Shown in pieces: positions 20,984 to 33,500 of a DNA stretch of 64,000 nucleotides. The translations under genes were made by a program, and so were the position numbers. A model generated the notes under the pieces. That model searched no databases. It saw nothing but the letters and a program-made list of their open reading frames with translations, and was not told the origin of the DNA. The stretch is from Mesostigma viride (taxonomy: Eukaryota > Streptophyta > Mesostigmatophyceae > Mesostigmatales > Mesostigmataceae), in contig RPFO01000166.1 in the NCBI GenBank assembly GCA_009746045.1, positions 116,285 to 180,284 of the forward strand, written 5' to 3'. Numbering within the stretch: position 1 is the first letter of the stretch; the number at the start of each line of letters is the position of its first letter.

Positions 20984-23240
20984 GATGAGGGCTCCTCTAC
21001 CTGCGGATCAACTTCTACCTTGGCTAGTGATGCCAGGCCGCGGGGGGCAGGGGGAGACAACAGGATAATACCCTTCAGGAAGGTTCTTATCGCAAATGGC
21101 AGCTAGCCCACACCTCCTTGTTGAAATCATGCGGGCACGGAGTAAGTACTTATGGATAGCCCCCCAAGGCTTGAGCAAGCCCGGCATCCTCAAGCAGTTG
21201 TGTCACATAAGTCCGGGTCGCCGGCGCCGCGTCGGTGCGGGGCGCGCACAAGTCGGCCAGCGGGTTGCGAGGGGACAAGGGGGTCCTGCCATATAGGAGA
21301 TCACCCACATCTGTTCGGTGCTGCCCCTTGGCACAAGCTCTACAAACAGCTCGTGGACCGGCTGTATCGCGTCGTATCTCCGCGCGCGCACCTGAGTACT
21401 TATCACTGGCGCACAAGCTTGTTTTGCGGCCCTTGGGGGATTAATTCGACTATGAAGACGCGAGAGCCACTTGGAGTGGCTCTTCGCAACGTCAGAGATG
21501 CAGGCATGCAGCTTAACACCTTATTTTTCTGACGTCCAGCTTCTTTGAGCTCAACGTGCCCCAAGTTGGCATTGATCGCTGGGCTCGGCCGGCAACCAGC
21601 CGCCCCCGCGGCTGCAGCCACACCGGCTCCCTCTGCAAGCTAGCTAGGAGATCACATTCGCGCAGTACTGGAGGATCAGGATCGAGCACGTGACCTGGCC
21701 ACTGGCCGAGAAGCTGACAACGCTGCGCCGCGATGCTCAACCGTGCGGTGGAGGCCTGGCTGGGTCTCCAATGCGGAAACCATGCATGCAAGGTCGTTCA
21801 GTACAAGTTCTGAGTTCCCCAGCTAACGGCACTGCATGCAAACCGCGGCGCAGGTTTCTGATGCACATGCCGCCGGGCATATAAAGTACTCTTGCCACGC
21901 CTAAACCAGGTCGAGCAGGGGACAAACTTGTACGGCCTGCTCGTCAAGAAGCTCGAAGCCATCATGCACCGGCAAGGCCCTGGCCGCGCACTCGCGCAGG
22001 TCCCATGCATCGATCATTGCACAGATAAGTTGCGGCGCAGACGGCCTTGCAGCCCATGCAGCCCACCCGCGGCAGGCAGATGGCGGCCTCCCGCCGCACT
22101 CCTACTGTGGACCTACTGCAGTCAGCGACCACCTCGCGGCCATCCATGGGGCACCATCGCCACGAAAGCTGCAGAAGATGGAAGCCTACTAAGTAGGTAC
22201 AGTACTGCCGGTCGCGACGCCGAGCACTGAGTTCCGAACGCACGAGCGAGGACACCGCGAGCGCCGGCACGCCGCCAGTGCAGAGTGGTGCTGCCTCGCT
22301 TCACAGGCCCGGCGGATCCAGGGGAGATAATGTTCATTGAACCTCTCTTGAGGCCGAGCTCAGCCGGGTCGAGCAAGCTGCTTACCCAACTGGACTTCGA
22401 TCGTACGGTGAGCCAGAGCTGCCATGGATGGGCACCTCCTTCCCGGCCACGTGCAGTCTGGCACGGGACAAGGCGAGACCGGCCACCACCAGTCGTGCAC
22501 TCACCTTCAGCTCCATGTCCAGATCGAGTCCTCGATAATATATAGCGGCTGTTTCACTCTCGCCACATGCAAGAAGTTGCACGACCAGTCCCCTGCATGG
22601 ACGCTGGACGACGGCCTAGCTGACGCCCGCTCAGCAGAGCTCATGGCAGCACTGAACGTCGGTGACCTGCCACAGACAGACAGGGGCCGAGTACCTCTGC
22701 CGTACAAGCAAGACGCCCCAAGATTAGCCCAAGGTGTCCTGGAGGGCGGGTGGGGACCTACATGATACTAGTCAACAACCATGCAGCTGTAGAAGCCCGG
22801 CCCCGGCTCTGCACGTATGCGGGCTACTAGACTAGCCATACATTCAGGCGGCTTATTAGCAAACTGAGCGTATCGGGCAGCCAAGTCCAAGTCAGGTTCC
22901 CTCATGGTGAGTAGTTGACTAGTTACTCATTATAGGAGCCAGGCAGGGTCACGTTGGCATCGGATGGCATCGTACCCCGTTGGCATCGGATTAACTGGTG
23001 GACTGTGCCATGCAAGATGGCGACCATGTAGTATTAATTGACGTGGGATCTCCTGATCAAGGTCGAGCAACTGGTTGAAAAATGCTGCGTGGTCCTCAGC
23101 AGGGTCAGCCCAGCTTGTTGGGCATGCATAGTAGCCGACAATTTGGCCAACATACCGAGATCGAGCATAATGGCCGGGGGGCCGCCCTTCAAGTGAGCGG
23201 AATTAAGTGCACGCGTACTGAGCCCTCGCCTGGCATGCAC
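20984..23240. other. 2.2 kb with no recognisable gene
   Basis: GC-rich sequence with many short open frames on both strands but no recognisable protein motif, no consistent spliced model and no obvious tandem repeat. It lies between two copies of the same LINE and may be unique intergenic DNA or an unrecognised element. Confidence 0.5.
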
Positions 23241-23245
23241 GCTTT

Positions 23246-24634
23246 TGACGCCAATAGTTACCGGGCCTTGTGGCGCAAGCCCTTGGGCAAGCTAGAGAAA
23301 TGTAGGACCTGTTTAAGGTCCTGGCCGGTCCTCCCTGTTCTTACGTACGGGGCCGAGATGTGGACTCTCACCGCCGACCTTGCCAGCAAGTTGGACGGCG
23401 CGGTCATGCCAACATGCTGCGGTCAATTTTCTTTGTAGGATGCGCTGCCCATATCCGCAAGGAGGACTTGCATACCTCGGCATGCCACTTAATATCACCA
23501 GCACCATCAAGCAGGCACCTGCTGCTAGTAGGGCACTTAGCTGGCACCAACCAGGTAGACACCTCGCGTGGCGGCCCCTCTGGAAGGCGCTGCGCCCCGC
23601 CCAGCTGGGCCAGCCGACCTCCTCACGTGGGCCAGGCCCAGCCAGGTTAGACGCCGCAAGGCCCGCACCTTCAAAGAGCAGCTCGTAGAGAGAGGACATG
23701 GGGAGCCTAGGCCTCTCCGTGATTTGGAAAAAGATGATGGACAAGGCCAAGTGGGCCCAGGTCATAGAGGACAACAACCCCCCTGCAGTGGGGAAGGAGC
23801 GCGGGAGGCATGCCAGACAAGACCCCTAGGGTCGTGAGCACCATAGATATGAGAATCTGATTGTTTTTGTAGATAGCTTGTCGATAGCTTAGACCGGTAG
23901 GATTGCGTGCACCCATCCATCCATTCATCCATCCATCCATCCATCCATCCATCCATCCATCCATCCATCCATCCATCCATCCATCCATCCATCCATCCAT
24001 CCATCCATCCATCCATCCATCCATCCATCCATCCATCCATCCATCCATCCATCCATCCATCCATCCATCCATCCATCCATCCATCCATCCATCCATCCAT
24101 CCATCCATCCATCCATCCATCCATCCATCCATCCATCCATCCATCCATCCATCCATCCATCCATCCATCCATCCATCCATCCATCCATCCATCCATCCAT
24201 CCATCCATCCATCCATCCATCCATCCATCCATCCATCCACTATCCATCCATCCATCCATCCATCCACTATCCATCCATCCATCCATCCATCCATCCATCC
24301 ATCCATCCATCCATCCATCCATCCATCCATCCATCCATCCATCCATCCATCCATCCATCCATCCATCCATCCATCCATCCATCCATCCATCCATCCATCC
24401 ATCCATCCATCCATCCATCCATCCATCCATCCATCCATCCATCCATCCATCCATCCATCCATCCATCCATCCATCCATCCATCCATCCATCCATCCATCC
24501 ATCCATCCATCCATCCATCCATCCATCCATCCATCCATCCATCCATCCATCCATCCATCCATCCATCCATCCATCCATCCATCCATCCATCGGGGTTAAT
24601 GCTCCATGATCGACTCCCCAACGGGAGCACGAGT
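23246..24634 (+). pseudogene. 5'-truncated LINE copy with giant (CCAT)n in its tail
   Basis: Coding remains start near YRALWRKPLGK and correspond to positions 20220-20776 of the full-length copy. They include LTYGAEMWTLTADLA and GHLAGTNQVDTSRG, in several frames because of indels. The 3' UTR ends TTGCGTGCACCC, then about 170 CCAT units (23912-24592) with two ACTATCC interruptions near 24239 and 24267, then the hairpin module at 24593-24634. Confidence 0.8.
23912..24592. repeat. (CCAT)n microsatellite, about 680 bp
   Basis: Nearly perfect tetranucleotide array at the position of the internal LINE microsatellite, which is only about 18 bp long in the copy at 20.9 kb. The long Asp-Gly-Trp-Met or His-Pro-Ser-Ile frames through it are not genes. 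Confidence 0.97.
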
Positions 24635-25408
24635 TGAATGAATGAATGAATGAATGAATGAATGAATGAATGAATGAATGAATGAATGAATGAATGAATG
24701 AATGAATGAATGAATGAATGAATGAATGAATGAATGAATGAATGAATGAATGAATGAATGAATGAATGAATGAATGAATGAATGAATGAATGAATGAATG
24801 AATGAATGAATGAATGAATGAATGAATGAATGAATGAATGAATGAATGAATGAATGAATGAATGAATCGGAATGAATGAATGAATGAATGAATGAATGAA
24901 TGAATGAATGAATGAATGAATGAATGAATGAATGAATGAATGAATGAATGAATGAATGAATGAATGAATGAATGAATGAATGAATGAATGAATGAATGAA
25001 TGAATGAATGAATGAATGAATGAATGAATGAATGAATGAATGAATGAATGAATGAATGAATGAATGAATGAATGAATGAATGAATGAATGAATGAATGAA
25101 TGAATGAATGAATGAATGAATGAATGAATGACTTGAATGAATGAATGACTTGAATGAATGAATGACTTGAATGAATGAATGTCAGAATGAATGAATGAAT
25201 GAATGAATGAATGAATGAATGAATGAATGAATGAATGAATGAATGAATGAATGAATGAATGAATGAATGAATGAATGAATGAATGAATGAATGAATGAAT
25301 GAATGAATGAATGAATGAATGAATGAATGAATGAATGAATGAATGAATGAATGAATGAATGAATGAATGAATGAATGAATGAATGAATGAATGAATGAAT
25401 GAATGAAT
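24635..25408. repeat. (GAAT)n microsatellite, about 770 bp
   Basis: Nearly perfect TGAA/GAAT array with interruptions near 24866 (CGG) and 25130-25185 (three ACT insertions and a GTC). It sits between the hairpin module of a + strand LINE tail on the left and the 3' end of a minus-strand element on the right, so it could be the fused tails of both. Confidence 0.97.
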
Positions 25409-25700
25409 AGACACGTGACTGCGTCACGTGAGCATAAGTCCTCAGTGTGAGGGGAACATGGGATGGAATGGATGGTGTAAGCTATATAGGTCCTAGTTAC
25501 AGGGTTGTGGGCACCGCGGCCCGAATCGCTATGAATGCCATACGCGGTCACACGCGGAGCCCCCACAGACTTGGGGGTGGTGACCCTCCTTCATCACTGC
25601 TAAGTTGCCATCTATCCTTGCGTACCATCTGCCTCCATATTACAGACAAACCAGGAGGCTGCCTGGGTGTGAGCCCGTTAATTACGTCTAACTAGTGTAG
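25409..25700 (-). mobile_element. 3' end of a second retroelement family (copy 1)
   Basis: This segment is strongly similar to 50985-51270 (shared GCGTCACGTGAGCA, AAGTCCTCAG, CCTAGTTACAGGGTTG, GCCCGAATCGCTATG, CACACGCGGAGCCCCC, CAGACAAACCAGG). Read on minus, it ends in a CACGTGAC/GTCACGTG hairpin followed by a simple-repeat tail: (ATTC)n here, TTAA-rich at the other copy. The organisation parallels the LINE tail, but the sequence differs. No coding part is visible. Confidence 0.6.
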
Positions 25701-26150
25701 CACATTCTGATTTGGCACGCCGCAAACGTGAAAACCATTTGCGTTCAGGGCCGGTCCGCGGAAAACGCGATCTGCAAATGAATCCAGGCCGGAATCGAAC
25801 TGGGGACCTCTCGCACCAACTTTTGCTGACTATAGGACGGACGTCTCCTGATCCTAAGGCATCGCCAACTGACACCTACAGTCATCCGCAAAAGTTCTCC
25901 TTTCCGGGGAGTGATGCAAGCCTTCCGGATTTGGTACTAGGTAAATTATTCGAGATCTGTGTGTGTAGGAGTACTACTACACACGTGTCCACTCAAGACT
26001 TGTTCAGTCTTGAAACGTGAGACGGGCTGAACACATGCATGTCCATGCCGATCGAGTCTATCACGAAAAGTCCACGGGTGGCGGCCCTGCCGCGCGCGGC
26101 CTGGGGCACGCCAGGTGAGGACATATCACCCAGGCTGGGCAGGCTTGGTG
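25701..26150. other. Repetitive stretch with a degenerate tRNA-like B box
   Basis: On the minus strand GGTCCCCAGTTCGATTCC resembles a tRNA T-arm/B box, but the T-stem does not pair, so it is not a functional tRNA. The flank with GTGAAAACCATTTGCG also occurs near 55790, indicating a dispersed repeat, possibly SINE-like. The rest (25900-26150) shows nothing recognisable. Confidence 0.35.
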
Positions 26151-26159
26151 CCAGCTAGT

Positions 26160-26600
26160 CTATATCTGATGTGTCTACCTGATCTGTGCGGGCCAGGTGC
26201 CCGGCTAGGCCCAGGCGCCTGTGCCTAAGAATGTGGGAAACATAGGGCAAATCAGCGTACAAATCCTCATTACTAATGTGCAAACCAAAGGGGATGTTAA
26301 GGGCCTTGCGCAGCATCTTGGTGGCGTTGGGCACCGTCGAGTCGTTGCTCCAGCTCCTGCGTCAGTGCCCCAGAGTCTCGGCGCCGTAGGTCAGGATCGT
26401 CAGAATGACGACCTTGAAGAGGTCACGCTTGACGATCCGGGGTAGGGCGGGGTTGCTCGATCCACCAGCGGAGGTGGTCATGGAGTTGCGCCCACGCCAT
26501 GCCGATCCGTGTCGTCAGGTCGTCCTCGCAGTCGGGAAGCCTAGTGTCGAGCAGTTTGAAGTGGCCTGAAGTAGGTTAGTTGACCTCGATGTCGTTAAAT
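26160..26600 (-). pseudogene. Decayed LINE ORF2 fragment
   Basis: Read on the minus strand, frames shifted by indels give pieces equivalent to the LINE C-terminal region: LPDCEDDLTTRIGMAW, then DLFKVVILTILTYGAE. It is closest in pattern to the fragment at 54.7-55.2 kb. Beyond it, 26601-27570 contains a TTAATTAAT stretch near 26600 but no gene I can support. Confidence 0.6.
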
Positions 26601-27570
26601 TAATTAATTAATAATTAATAACTAATACCGGCCAGCCGACCTTGCCAGCAAATGCTGGGATAGCTGAGCTGCGAAGCTGAAAATTAAGAGGCCTCCCTAC
26701 GTCCCCTACTCCACTGTAAGCTTACTGACTATCATTCACATTGCGGTACAAGGTGTACTGACTGCCCATCACAGTTGTGCACCGCGCCGGCCTGGCGGCT
26801 GGCGGCTGGCGCAGGTACAAGGTCTAGTGACGTACATGAGAGGCCTAGCCGCACTTCGGAACACACGAGTTCAGTGTCGGCACAAGAAGGGCCGGCCGGT
26901 GCAGTACGTACCCTTGTGACAATTAAGCGCTAGTTTTACGAGCTACCTACGGCAGGTCGGTCCCCTTTGAGCCCGTCCACGCGTCATATATAAAATGAGC
27001 GAAGCTCAACAAATACCTTCGAGGGCGCTACCCTGTCTAGCAGTAGGCCGCGGGAGCCGTGGGGTCGGAGATCGACAACAGGGCGAAGCCCTTCATTAAT
27101 TAGGGAGCGAGGCCGGTGCCTGCGATCACACATGGCAGCCTGATTCTCCTTGTCCATGATCAATAACGCGCGGGCATGCATGTATGGATCGACGGCACTG
27201 ACATTCCCAAGTAAGCTAGGGCCTGCATCCTGAAGTGATTGTGAAGAGTACTTATTGTGCACTTGCTGTATGTACATGTAATGTCAAGATTTCCAAAGTT
27301 ATGTCTGGCTTTGAGCTGGCTATATATAAACGCAAAGCTTGTTTTTAATAGCACGACAGTTCGTGTAATTTTTTGGGCAAACTATAGAACTGTAGAATGA
27401 CAGGGTAAAGTTCTGCAGCAGGCTAGCTCCGGGCAACAGACCTTCCCAAGTAAGGTATACACGGGCGTAGCCCCTCTTATTGCCCAACATCAAACAATAG
27501 CCGTTTTGCAATTCAATTATCCGCATGTGCATGCACTTAGCATGTTTGAAGATCCCATTCAATAAAAAGA

Positions 27571-30500
27571 CTATGTGGCCGCGGCTGCTGGAATCAAGGA
27601 GGGAGCCTGCTCCTGGTCCAATCGCTCAGCGCCGTCTGTCGCGGGCACACCCGCATGCGCCCCTGCGGGCAGCCCCGCCCCGCCAGCCTCATGGGGCGCC
27701 TGCTCAAACATCTCGTTGCCCGGGCGGATCTCCCCATTCTCCTTGATGTGCAGCAGCAGCCGGTTGAGGAACGGGTGCTGCGACAGCGTGGCCGAGTCGC
27801 CCACCACTGCCACGTGCTTGCGCGCACGCGTGATGGCCACGTTCATGCGGCGTGAGTCCGCAAGGAAACCCACCGCGCCGCGGTCGTTGGAGCGCACCTG
27901 CCCCCCCGCAATGTGTGCATGTCCCACGGGTCAAGCAGCGGCGGAGGAAGGTGGCACAGACCGTATACGTGAGCGGACCTGGTGCCAAGTCCCACATCGC
28001 CATGGGCAGGCCATCACAGGGGCATTACCACAGGCGCAAACCATCGCATCCCCACATGGCCAATATTTACATGACATTTCCCATGGGGCAAGCAGCAGGG
28101 GATGAACGTGGCATGCGCAGGGTCCCAGAAAGCAACAGAGGGTTTGTGAATATGTGGGTACCAAATGTGGAAATGTTGGCACAGTACATGGGTATCCTTG
28201 TCAAGTGCGTTCATCCCAGTCTACGCGGGTGAAGTAGTGTTCTGTTTGGCACTGAGCCAGCCACTTTCATCGTCCTTACCAGGACTGCTCATCGTTAACA
28301 GCCCGTGCCTTATTACCTCACTGCTCACATCCTTGTAACTCGTCAATGGGCAAACACGGGATTTAGTGTCGTCTATGGCTCCTAGCTCACCATGATTCGC
28401 ACACATTCTGCCCAGTACTGGACTCCGTGCTTCAAATACACGCATCCTCAAGAGCAAGTTCATATATATAATACAAGAGCAAGTGTTCATATCGCAATGT
28501 GCACTTTTGTGCTCACCGCATATAACCAACCAACCACTCTCATCGCTCCTAAATCATATCCCTGGGACCCACCACCATTCCCATACCTACTCATTGCACA
28601 CATGGTGGCACGCCCACCACCCAGATGACGACCGCGTCCTTATGGACCATGAGACTTTTCTAGGTACATGATTCATCGGTCATCCTTTGCTCATCCCCCT
28701 TTGCTTGACATTGACTTTAGTCACACTCTATGGGTCGAGCAATCAAAACAGGTTACCAAAATAGTAGTATAGACATAATATTAGTTCTATTTTCCCACCA
28801 TGGAGATGACGACCGCGTCCGCCTGGCGTCCCTGGAAGCTATCCACACTGGCCACCTCGATGGCCTCGCCCCCAGGGAGGGCCGCCAGCTCCTGCCGCAG
28901 CAGTAGCACCTGAGCGTTGTAGGGTGACTGGACCGCGATGGCGTCCGGCTTGAGGCCTGCGGGCACAGGGAGGGCAGGGGGCAGAAACGAGAGGAAAGAG
29001 GACAAGAAGGTGCGTGAGAAAGGGAGCAACACTGAAGAAGAGGCACGATAAGAAACAGGTGCAAAACACTTGAAAGGAAGGGGAAATATGCATGAAAAGA
29101 GATGAAAGGGGAAATACGCATGAAAAGAGATGAAAGGGGAAATATGAATGAAAAGAGATGAAAGGGGAAATATGCATGAAAAGATATGAAAGGGGAAATA
29201 TGCATGAAAAGAGATGAAAGGGGAAATATGCATGAAAAGATATGAAAGGGGAAATATGAATGAAAAGAGATGAAATACACGACACATGAGGTGGCTCCCG
29301 AGGGAAGTTACACGAGGCAACATCCGCCTCTGGCAAGCGCATCACATCTCACTTATCTCACCTGCCAAATCTATTTGAAAATCCATCTCAGTTATGTCAG
29401 GTGTCTAGCCTAATTGACCTATCACTCGTGGCTCCATCCACCGGAGACCCTGGTTGGCAGAGCACTCCGGGCATACATGCGATGCCATTGCTTACCCTGA
29501 CATGCGGCCTGAAAAGTTAGTGCCTATTAGCCGACTGTTAGCTTCAAACACACACCAGGGAGCAACCAGGACTACTAAGCAACCAGGATCACCAAGCAAC
29601 CAGGACTACTAAGTAACCAGGATCACTAAGCAACCAGGACTACCAAGCAACCAGGATCACCAAGCAACCAGGATCACTAAGCAACCAGGATCACCAAGCA
29701 ACCAGGATCACTAAGCAACCAGGATCACCAAGCAACCAGGATCACCAAGCAACCAGGATCACCAAGCAACCAGGATCACCAAGCAACCAGGATCACTAAG
29801 CAACCAGGATCACTAAGCAACCAGGATCACCAAGCAACCAGGATCACTAAGCAACCAGGATCACTAAGCAACCAGGATCACTAAGCAACCAGGATCACCA
29901 AGCAACCAGGATCACCAAGCAACCAGGATCACTAAGCAACCAGGATCACTAAGCAACCAGGATCACCAAGCAACCAGGATCACCAAGCAACCAGGACTAC
30001 TAAGCAACCAGGACTACTAAGCAACCAGGATCACCAAGCAACCAGGATCACTAAGCAACCAGGATCACCAAGCAACCAGGATCACTAAGCAACCAGGATC
30101 ACCAAGCAACCAGGATCACTAAGCAACCAGGATCACTAAGCAACCAGGATCACTAAGCAACCAGGATCACCAAGCAACCAGGATCACCAAGCAACCAGGA
30201 TCACCAAGCAACCAGGATCACCAAGCAACCAGGATCACCAAGCAACCAGGATCACTAAGCAACCAGGATCACCAAGCAACCAGGATCACTAAGCAACCAG
30301 GATCACCAAGCAACCAGGATCACTAAGCAACCAGGATCACCAAGCAACCAGGATCACTAAGCAACCAGGATCACTAAGCAACCAGGATCACCAAGCAACC
30401 AGGATCACTAAGCAACCAGGATCACTAAGCAACCAGGATCACCAAGCAACCAGGATCACCAAGCAACCAGGATCACTAAGCAACCAGGATCACCAAGCAA

Positions 30501-33500
30501 CCAGGATCACCAAGCAACCAGGATCACCAAGCAACCAGGATCACTAAGCAACCAGGATCACTAAGCAACCAGGATCACCAAGCAACCAGGATCACTAAGC
30601 AACCAGGATCACCAAGCAACCAGGACTACTAAGCAACCAGGATCACCAAGCAACCAGGATCACTGAGCAACCAGGATCACCAAGCAACCAGGATCACCAA
30701 GCAACCAGGATCACTAAGCAACCAGGATCACTAAGCAACCAGGATCACCAAGCAACCAGGATCACCAAGCAACCAGGATCACCAAGCAACCAGGATCACC
30801 AAGCAACCAGGATCACCAAGCAACCAGGATCACCAAGCAACCAGGATCACTAAGCAACCAGGATCACCAAGCAACCAGGATCACTAAGCAACCAGGATCA
30901 CCAAGCAACCAGGATCACCAAGCAACCAGGATCACCAAGCAACCAGGATCACTAAGCAACCAGGATCACTAAGCAACCAGGATCACTAAGCAACCAGGAT
31001 CACTAAGCAACCAGGATCACTAAGCAACCAGGATCACTAAGCAACCAGGATCACTAAGCAACCAGGATCACTAAGCAACCAGGATCACCAAGCAACCAGG
31101 ATCACTAAGCAACCAGGATCACTAAGCAACCAGGATCACCAAGCAACCAGGATCACTAAGCAACCAGGATCACCAAGCAACCAGGATCACTAAGCAACCA
31201 GGATCACCAAGCAACCAGGATCACCAAGCAACCAGGATCACCAAGCAACCAGGATCACCAAGCAACCAGGATCACCAAGCAACCAGGATCACCAAGCAAC
31301 CAGGATCACTAAGCAACCAGGATCACCAAGCAACCAGGATCACCAAGCAACCAGGATCACCAAGCAACCAGGATCACCAAGCAACCAGGATCACTAAGCA
31401 ACCAGGATCACCAAGCAACCAGGATCACCAAGCAACCAGGATCACTAAGCAACCAGGACTACTAAGCAACCAGGATCACTAAGCAACCAGGACTACTAAG
31501 CAACCAGGATCACCAAGCAACCAGGATCACTAAGCAATCAGGATCACCAAGCAACCAGGACTACTAAGCAACCAGGATCACCAAGCAACCAGGATCACTA
31601 AGCAATCAGGATCACTAAGCAACCAGGATCACCAAGCAACCAGGATCACCAAGCAACCAGGATCACTAAGCAACCAGGATCACCAAGCAACCAGGATCAC
31701 CAAGCAACCAGGATCACTAAGCAACCAGGATCACCAAGCAACCAGGATCACTAAGCAACCAGGACTACTAAGCAACCAGGATCACCAAGCAACCAGGATC
31801 ACCAAGCAACCAGGATCACTAAGCAACCAGGATCACTAAGCAACCAGGATCACCAAGCAACCAGGATCACCAAGCAACCAGGATCACTAAGCAACCAGGA
31901 TCACCAAGCAACCAGGATCACCAAGCAACCAGGACTACTAAGCAACCAGGATCACCAAGCAACCAGGATCACCAAGCAACCAGGATCACTAAGCAACCAG
32001 GATCACTAAGCAACCAGGATCACCAAGCAACCAGGATCACCAAGCAACCAGGATCACCAAGCAACCAGGATCACTAAGCAACCAGGATCACTAAGCAACC
32101 AGGATCACTAAGCAACCAGGATCACTAAGCAACCAGGATCACTAAGCAACCAGGATCACCAAGCAACCAGGATCACTAAGCAACCAGGATCACCAAGCAA
32201 CCAGGATCACCAAGCAACCAGGATCACTAAGCAACCAGGATCACTAAGCAACCAGGATCACCAAGCAACCAGGATCACTAAGCAACCAGGATCACCAAGC
32301 AACCAGGATCACTAAGCAACCAGGACTACTAAGCAACCAGGATCACCAAGCAACCAGGATCACTAAGCAACCAGGATCACCAAGCAACCAGGATCACCAA
32401 GCAACCAGGATCACTAAGCAACCAGGATCACCAAGCAACCAGGATCACTAAGCAACCAGGACTACTAAGCAACCAGGATCACCAAGCAACCAGGATCACT
32501 AAGCAACCAGGATCACCAAGCAACCAGGATCACCAAGCAACCAGGACTACTAAGCAACCAGGATCACCAAGCAACCAGGATCACTAAGCAACCAGGATCA
32601 CTAAGCAACCAGGATCACCAAGCAACCAGGATCACTAAGCAACCAGGACTACTAAGCAACCAGGATCACCAAGCAACCAGGATCACTAAGCAACCAGGAT
32701 CACCAAGCAACCAGGATCACCAAGCAACCAGGACTACTAAGCAACCAGGATCACCAAGCAACCAGGATCACCAAGCAACCAGGACTACTAAGCAACCAGG
32801 ATCACCAAGCAACCAGGATCACCAAGCAACCAGGATCACCAAGCAACCAGGATCACCAAGCAACCAGGATCACTAAGCAACCAGGATCACTAAGCAACCA
32901 GGATCACTAAGCAACCAGGATCACCAAGCAACCAGGATCACCAAGCAACCAGGATCACTAAGCAACCAGGATCACTAAGCAACCAGGACTACTAAGCAAC
33001 CAGGATCACTAAGCAACCAGGATCACCAAGCAACCAGGATCACTAAGCAACCAGGATCACCAAGCAACCAGGATCACTAAGCAACCAGGACTACTAAGCA
33101 ACCAGGATCACCAAGCAACCAGGATCACTAAGCAATCAGGATCACCAAGCAACCAGGACTACTAAGCAACCAGGATCACCAAGCAACCAGGATCACTAAG
33201 CAATCAGGATCACCAAGCAACCAGGATCACCAAGCAACCAGGATCACCAAGCAACCAGGATCACTAAGCAACCAGGATCACTAAGCAACCAGGATCACCA
33301 AGCAACCAGGATCACCAAGCAACCAGGATCACCAAGCAACCAGGATCACTAAGCAACCAGGATCACTAAGCAACCAGGATCACTAAGCAACCAGGATCAC
33401 TAAGCAACCAGGACTACTAAGCAACCAGGATCACTAAGCAACCAGGATCACCAAGCAACCAGGATCACCAAGCAACCAGGACTACTAAGCAACCAGGATC

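Noticed and set aside
22424-22765. Open frames in 21-23 kb as genes
   Set aside because: Short, overlapping frames on both strands with no motif, coiled coil or consistent splice structure.
23707-25566. Very long minus-strand ORF of Ser-Phe-Ile-His and Asp-Gly-Trp-Met repeats
   Set aside because: Artefact of (GAAT)n and (CCAT)n lacking stops; its flanks are retroelement remains.
25775-25880. Minus-strand tRNA gene (GGTCCCCAGTTCGATTCC)
   Set aside because: The B box is plausible but the T-stem does not pair and no acceptor stem forms; at most a tRNA-derived repeat.
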